From Linum tenue (lineage: Eukaryota > Streptophyta > Magnoliopsida > Malpighiales > Linaceae), in contig CAMGYJ010000011.1 of NCBI GenBank assembly GCA_946122785.1, positions 8,246,001-8,310,000 of the forward strand: DNA of 64,000 nt, given 5' to 3'. The notes beneath the pieces were generated by a model. That model was not told the origin of the DNA. It worked only from the letters and a program-made list of their open reading frames with translations, and made no database searches. The position numbers were made by a program, and so were the translations under genes. Position 1 is the first letter of the stretch; each line of letters opens with the position of its first letter. Shown here piece after piece: positions 58,302 to 64,000 of this stretch.

Positions 58302-59477
58302 GAATTCATATATCAGTTTAATAAATGTTTATTTTTCTCACAATGTCCTTTCATATTTTGAAAAGAGAATTCATATATTTGTTGCATATAGCTATCTTAA
58401 AGTAAAGGGGACATGAACTTACAAACTAGAGCTAAATTAAAATACATGTAAATTTGAAAAATATAACAACCGGTAAGGTAATGCTTACTCAGGTTGATAC
58501 TGTTGGCAATCTGGATTAGACATGTTCTCTCACACCTGATCGATATTGAGATATATAAAACCCAAAATGTAAACATACGCGTTTTGACTCAACCCGCAAG
58601 CAGAATAAGGTGGATATGGTACATTATTTATTGAGCCCCCGGCTTGCCGCCCACTTCCCATAGTAATACATATCCCTTGATGCTAATGTATAAGAATTCA
58701 TATATCAGTTTAATAAATGTTTATTTTTCTCACAATGTCCTTTCATATTTTGAAAAGAGAATTCATATATTTGTTGCATATAGCTATCTTAAAGTAAAGG
58801 GGACATGAACTTACAAACTAGAGCTAAATTAAAATACATGTAAATTTGAAAAATATAACAACCGGTAAGGTAATGCTTACTCAGGTTGATACTGTTGGCA
58901 ATCTGGATTAGACATGTTCTCTCACACCTGATCGATATTGAGATATATAAAACCCAAAATGTAAACATACGCGTTTTGACTCAACCCGCAAGCAGAATAA
59001 GGTGGATATGGTACATTATTTATTGAGCCCCCGGCTTGCCGCCCACTTCCCATAGTAATACATATCCCTTGATGCTAATGTATAAGAATTCATATATCAG
59101 TTTAATAAATGTTTATTTTTCTCACAATGTCCTTTCATATTTTGAAAAGAGAATTCATATATTTGTTGCATATAGCTATCTTAAAGTAAAGGGGACATGA
59201 ACTTACAAACTAGAGCTAAATTAAAATACATGTAAATTTGAAAAATATAACAACCGGTAAGGTAATGCTTACTCAGGTTGATACTGTTGGCAATCTGGAT
59301 TAGACATGTTCTCTCACACCTGATCGATATTGAGATATATAAAACCCAAAATGTAAACATACGCGTTTTGACTCAACCCGCAAGCAGAATAAGGTGGATA
59401 TGGTACATTATTTATTGAGCCCCCGGCTTGCCGCCCACTTCCCATAGTAATACATATCCCTTGATGCTAATGTATAA
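58302..59477. repeat. Three identical 392-bp tandem repeats
   Basis: Units begin at 58302, 58694 and 59086, each starting 'gaattcatatatcagtttaa' and ending 'cccttgatgctaatgtataa'. I found no differences between copies. Each unit contains an internal short repeat ('gaattcatatat' at its start and about 65 bp later). Non-coding. Identity points to very recent amplification, gene conversion or an assembly error. Confidence 0.93.
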
Positions 59478-59672
59478 GAACAGGTTTGGAATGATTGTTG
59501 GGAGAGCTTAGTTTTAATATAATGATAGTGGAATGATTGCTTTAACAATTATAACATTAAATCATTGATGTCTAGTCTATGCTCAATATAGGAGTTGTAC
59601 ATGCCATGATATACTTTTTGATAATAATACTTGTATTCAACCTTCACCGCACATTTCACACTCGTGATTTAA

Positions 59673-60060
59673 TTTTGATGGTGTGAAAACTGATTGAAAT
59701 ATGTCACATTCCTGCGGTGCATGGTCCATATCTCCTATCTAGGGCTAGGCGTACTTGGCCAACTTTCTACACAAACCTTTCATATCACGAACGGCCAAAT
59801 GATCATTGATGCATTATTCCTCTCCATGAAAGAAACAAATGAATGATACTTCAAGCATTCAACCCTATTGGATGGTGTGGACGTCGGAGGGGTCGAGAAG
59901 GCGATAAGGAAGACAACCGTGGCGATAGATGTCGTACGTGATGGACGGGTGGATGAGAGAGTACAACGAGTCGGACATTAATATAGTTTTGATGGTGTGA
60001 AAACTCATTGAAACATGTCTCATTCGTGGGTGGTCCATATCTACTATCTAGCCGAACCTA
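59673..60060 (+). repeat. Direct repeats of about 75 bp flanking the P450 relic
   Basis: Copies at 59673-59748 and 59987-60060 share 'ttttgatggtgtgaaaact', 'attgaaaYatgtc' and 'ggtccatatctMctatctag'. The P450 relic lies between them. They may come from an unequal duplication or from the flanks of an old insertion. Confidence 0.7.
59868..59981 (+). pseudogene. CYP82 P450 relic
   Basis: A 37-codon open stretch reads LDGVDVGGVEKAIRK, then TTVAIDVVRDGRVDE. It lines up with WMDVGGHEKAMKRIAEELDG and the following FLDGWLEE of gene B, a segment characteristic of CYP82 proteins. No other P450 motifs are found around it. It is the remnant of a third tandem copy on the same strand, about 1.9 kb beyond gene B. 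Confidence 0.55.
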
Positions 60061-60066
60061 GGTAGC

Positions 60067-61260
60067 GGCCTGTTCTAATTAATCGAGGGTCAAAATATCA
60101 AACTGAATCAAGATGGTGGTCGAGTATCGATTTTACAGGTCGAACCGAACATAACTCAGTTCGATTGTAACAACACTTAAAAAAAATGTTATTCAAATAT
60201 TGAATTAATTAGAGTTTGGAGCATTTAGTGGGGTGTTTGTACCATTTCGACCTGTAATTAAAAATCATACCAACCGATCACGTTAGTATTGGCTGGCAAA
60301 ATTAATTTCATGACAACTCTCTTGGCTCTGATGTTCATGAAAATGGTGTTGTTTGGTTTCTGAATTCTGGTTTGTTTCTTGTTTGGCTTGCTGATCCCAT
60401 AGGTTAGCTTCGTCCTAACCTCGTTTGTAGTTGCATGTGGATTGCCTTCTCCCTCTATATATCTTGCGGTGAGAATTCTGGCAACCAGGTGTCATGCTCT
60501 CCCAAGGGTAGATTTCTGTTAATGTCATTGCCCACAACTGGTGAGTTGTTTTTTAAAGGACAGAGAGGGAAAAGGATTGATGGTGGAGGGAATAATGTTA
60601 GAGGTCGAGATCAGAGTTGGGGAAGCCAAAAGGAAATTCTTGTTTGTTGGATTTATTTGGTGATGGATTTGGATTTGTTATGAACTTATGTGAGGTCGAG
60701 CTCATGACCAATCTATTCATTTTATTTTCTTTTTTATTTATATACCAATGATAATAAGATCAATTTCACTTCGTGTATACAGACCTTATTAATAAAATTC
60801 ATTATGAAATCTATGAAATAAACAATGGTATTTTTCAAAATCATAATGAATCCAAAACCCTAATACATCTATGATTTTTGAAACTAAAAGTAATTTTGCC
60901 TAAACTGTCATTTTTTAAATCTATGATGCATAGGCCTACGTACGAAACAGTGTTTTCAGCTTTCCATCTTTTATAATTGGACAGGGAGAAGAGCGTCGAT
61001 TGGTTTGGACATCTTGCCCCGCGACTGGAAAGTTGGAATGGCAGTCTAGAGTTTATATCAAATAATTACGGTTCCAAAATTATAAACTTAATAGAGTCTA
61101 TTTTAAACAACCATAAGAATCGAAATCTCCCGATTCATTAGAATCACCAGATTCAAATTCCAATTCTCTAAACTAGCTACCTTAATTGAAGTAAATCTAA
61201 ATATCACAGGCCTATTCACAAACGTCCGTATTAATGTGAAACTCGAAGAAGTAGGGCTTA
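60067..61260. other. Spacer without recognisable gene
   Basis: An open frame at 60435-60683 has no family signature and looks like chance. AT-rich elsewhere. Confidence 0.45.
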
Positions 61261-61264
61261 ATAC

Positions 61265-62293
61265 TACTATCTAATATCGAGAAAGCTTTCGACAATGTGA
61301 GTTGGGATTGCCTTTTCAACACTCTTGATCACTTGGGTTTTCCTGTGGTATGGCAGAATTGGATTAAGGGGACTATGTGTGCTCCTTTGATATCAGTACT
61401 TGTAAACGGTGGGTCTAAAGGTTTTTCCCAGCCACCAAAGGCTTCAGGCAAGGAGACTCTCTGTCTCCAGGATTATTCACATTGGTTATGGACATCCTTT
61501 CTTATATGATATCCAAGATAAGAGATTGTGGCAAAATCAGAGGGTTTTGTATGGATGAATCCGAGGGAAGAGGGGAAGTCACCCATTTACTGGTTGCTGA
61601 CGACACCTTGATTTTCTGTGAAGCTAATTATGAGCAGGCGTTGAATGTTTTAGCCACCCTTGTGTGTTTTCAGGCTGTGACTTGTTTGCGCATTAATTTA
61701 GACAAGTCGATCATGTTTACAGTAGGGGATGTGCCTAATCCCGACTTTTTGGCGGCAGTTTTTGGTTGTAGGTGGAGCAATGATAGGGAAAGGATAATCT
61801 GATTTGGAAGAGGGGGAGTCTTTCCTTTGGTGACATTCCTTTATCTATTAATTTGAGAGGGGGAGCTGCTAGGGAAAGGATAATCTGATTGCTTTTTTGA
61901 ACAGTTTTGGCACTAATAGGGTGAGTAGTGGACCATGTAGAGTGGTCTGGGCTCCCCATAATGATGTTTCTTTTACAGTAAGATCTATGTATAGGGTGCT
62001 CCATGACAGCCGATTCCCGGGGATAGAGCAATTTCCTGCTAAATCGATTTGGAAGAGTGCCATACCCTCCAAAGTCTGTGCTTTCATGTGGTTAGTTGCT
62101 CACAAGAGAATCCTCACAATCGACAACCTGAAGAAAAAGGGCTGGGTTTTGGCAAATCGGTGTGAACTGTGTTTAAAGAACGAGGAAACCGTCGATCATC
62201 TACTTGTTAGCTGTGACTTTGGAATACTTGTTTGGAATAAGTTTGAAGCCCCTAAGAGAATACTACGTCATTTATGTTTTGTTCTTAAGTTAA
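61265..62293 (+). pseudogene. LINE reverse transcriptase and zf-RVT relic
   Basis: Reads SNIEKAFDNVSWDCLFNTLD, then GFPVVWQNWIKGTMCAP, a shift, then LLVADDTLIFCEANYEQALN (catalytic FADD changed to VADD), RINLDKSIMF, and the zf-RVT part WAPHNDVSFTVRSMYRVLHD, IPSKVCAFMWLVAHKRILT, RCELCLKNEETVDHLLVSC. A short repeat of 'gggaaaggataatctgatt' (61785 and 61872) marks a rearrangement. The copy ends where a copia LTR begins (62294). Confidence 0.88.
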
Positions 62294-62550
62294 TGTTAAG
62301 TCGTATTGGCAAGTTTCTATTTGGTCCTTATTAGTTTGCATCTGAGTCTGTTGAGTCCTGTCAATTAGCCGTTGCTTGTGGCAGGGTTTTCTGAGTTTGT
62401 TAGAGGGGTTTTGCATCTGTTAGATGGTTAGCTGATCTGTAGGGAAGTGGGTTCTTGGTTGTTGCCGAGATCAAAGGTGTAAAACCTTGTATTTATACTC
62501 CTCGATTGATCAATGAATAAATTGTCAGTTTGCTTCCATCTGATTCAACA
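62294..62550 (+). repeat. 5' LTR of a second Ty1/copia element
   Basis: Begins TGTTAAG and ends TTCAACA, the expected TG...CA with inverted TGTT/AACA ends. It contains 'tatttatactcc' as a TATA-like site. A tRNA-Met-like PBS, TGGTACCAGAG, follows at 62554. The LTR starts inside LINE zf-RVT sequence. Confidence 0.75.
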
Positions 62551-64000
62551 TAGTGGTACCAGAGTTCAAGAGCAGGCTGTAACCAAACACGAAGATCTGT
62601 GAGTTCATTTTGTGAGAACGGTGTGTGAAAAGGTTATTCTTTCTGGGTGTGGGAAACACGATTGATTGGTGAGGTTGTACTTAAGTGGTGAGTGAAAACT
62701 CTTTGAGTGTGCAGGAGCAGAAAGGATGAGTGACAGTAGCTTTGCTCAGGTCTGTATCCCTAAGTTTGATGGGGATTATGACCACTAGTCTACTGATGGA
62801 AAATCTGCTCATATCAAAAGAGTACTAGGGTGTGGTGAAATCTGGTTTTCACGAACCTGGAGAAAGAGAGGAGCTGACTGGTGCTCAATTGAAGACTCTG
62901 GAGGATCTCAGGATGAAGGATCTGAAGGCCAGGAACTATCTTTTTAGTTCAATTGACAAGATGATCCTGAAGACAATTACCCAAAAGAATACAACAAAGC
63001 AACTTTGGGACTCCATGAAGATCTGATATCAGGGCAATGCCAGAGTTCAAAAGGGTCAGTTGCAAGGGCTCAAAAGAAGTTTTGAGGTACTGGAAATGAA
63101 AGAGAGAGAATCTGTCACAGATTATTTTGGTAGAGTTATGGTTATTGCAAATTCCATGAGGAACTGTGGCAAAAATATGACTGATGAAAAGATTTTGAGG
63201 ACTTTAACAGAAAAGTTCAACTACATAGTTTGCTCAATTGAAGAATCCAAAGATATCTCTAAGTTGACAGTGGATGCTTTGCAAAGCTCCTTGCTTGTCC
63301 AAGAGTAGAAGCTTTCAAAGCACTCACATGAGGAAGATCAAGCTCTTAAGACCACTCATGAGTTTGCTGGTCGAGGACAAGGAAGAGGAGGTTACCAGGG
63401 AAGAGGTGGCTATCAAGGAAGAGGAAGAACCTGGAATCGTGCTACTGTGGAATGTTTCAAATGCCACAGGATGAGACATTACAGTAGAGAATGTCCTGAG
63501 TGGAACAATTCTCAGCAAGTCCACTACTCCAACTCTGGTTCCTCTTATCCAGATATGAAAGAGAAGATGTTCTTCTAATGGCATATGTAGAGCCAGAAGC
63601 TGAAAGTGAGAGAAGTCTAATGGCTCTCGTGGAGGATAAGAAGAGTGAAGAAGCTGAATGTTGGTGGTTTTTGGATTCTGGCTGCAGTAACCACATGAGT
63701 GGTAATAAGAGGTGGTTCACCAACCTGGACACTAGCTTCAAATGTGATGTGAAGCTAAGAAATGGTCACAAGCTTGAGTACTGGGAAAGGGCAGGGTCAA
63801 GGTCATGTTTGAGCAAATTTATTTGACTGTGTAGGATGTGTTCTTTGTTCCAGGATTAAAGACCAATCTGCTCAGTGTAGGCCATCTACAAGAAAGAAAT
63901 TTAACGTTTGTGATCAAGCAGGGAATGTGCAAAATCTTTTAGGAATCAAGAGGTCTACTTCTGCAGACTGCTATGAAAACAAATAGAATGTTTGTTTTAC
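62551..64000 (+). mobile_element. Ty1/copia element internal region, leaves the window
   Basis: Follows the LTR at 62294-62550. It carries a leader, a gag, and a protease start (CWWFLDSGCSNHMSG, with the catalytic DSG) before the window ends. It differs in sequence from the copia at 6996-12150 and has opposite orientation. The 3' LTR is not in view. Confidence 0.85.
62726..63950 (+). pseudogene. Copia gag-protease, broken by stops and shifts
   Basis: Starts MSDSSFAQVCIPKFDGDYDH, then a stop or shift; continues LTGAQLKTLEDLRMKDLKAR, TTKQLWDSMKI (stop), LKRSFEVLEMKERESVTDYF, KFNYIVCSIEESKDISKLTV, LQSSLLVQE (stop), then an RG-rich stretch (GRGQGRGGYQGRGG) with the zinc knuckle CFKCHRMRHYSREC, whose Gly is lost, and the protease WFLDSGCSNHMSG. 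This matches the UBN2-type gag of copia elements. At least five breaks make it non-coding. Confidence 0.88.

Noticed and set aside
58302..59477. LTRs of a retroelement
   Set aside because: The units are directly adjacent with no internal region, primer site or TG...CA ends; they are tandem repeats.
60435..60683. An 82-residue plus-strand gene
   Set aside because: No recognisable domain, unusual composition, no splice or promoter context; probably chance.

Overview
The window is nuclear DNA of a flowering plant, most likely a eudicot; I cannot name the species. The signs are GT-AG introns, AT-rich spacers, two CYP82-type cytochrome P450 genes, a plant class II O-methyltransferase (OMT) gene, and a dense set of plant transposons. 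Only three host genes look intact, and all three belong to families of specialised (secondary) metabolism. Almost everything else is, or derives from, mobile elements, and many of these can be closed to the base by matching target-site duplications (TSDs).

Layout. 1-1000: end of a long-inverted-repeat element. 1.4-4.04 kb: the OMT gene, with a duplicated promoter segment and a transposon-like insert in its only intron. 5.0-5.9 kb: a truncated LINE inside a copia relic. 7.0-12.15 kb: a complete but dead Ty1/copia element with both LTRs. 14.1-18.4 kb: nested Helitron-like and tRNA-related repeats. 18.6-23.4 kb: a decayed L1-type LINE. 25.08-29.79 kb: an apparently intact hAT element with a three-exon transposase. 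31.66-36.24 kb: a Mutator-like element (MULE) with a decayed transposase. 37-42.8 kb: LTR-like sequence, three hAT-like non-autonomous elements, and a non-autonomous MULE that holds one of them. 43.44-45.24 kb: CYP82 gene A. 46.3-46.6 kb: a SINE. 46.70-51.42 kb: a CACTA element carrying a piece of an R2R3-MYB gene. 51.75-53.88 kb: a LINE. 54.26-55.09 kb: a small inverted-repeat element packed with TACGTA palindromes. 55.19-57.97 kb: CYP82 gene B. 58.30-59.48 kb: three 392-bp tandem repeats. 59.87-59.98 kb: a CYP82 relic. 61.3-64.0 kb: a LINE relic split by a copia element that leaves the window.

How it may work together. The two P450 genes are divergent tandem duplicates (same family, same position for the main intron), with a third relic beyond them. 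With the OMT about 39 kb away they could form a loose oxidation plus O-methylation cluster, but linkage is the only evidence. The most striking structure is the small transposon directly upstream of CYP82 gene B. It carries about 18 TACGTA cores in 500 bp, and its right junction coincides with the likely TATA box of the gene, so the promoter appears to be transposon-derived. Gene B also has an extra predicted intron and about 25 extra residues that gene A lacks.
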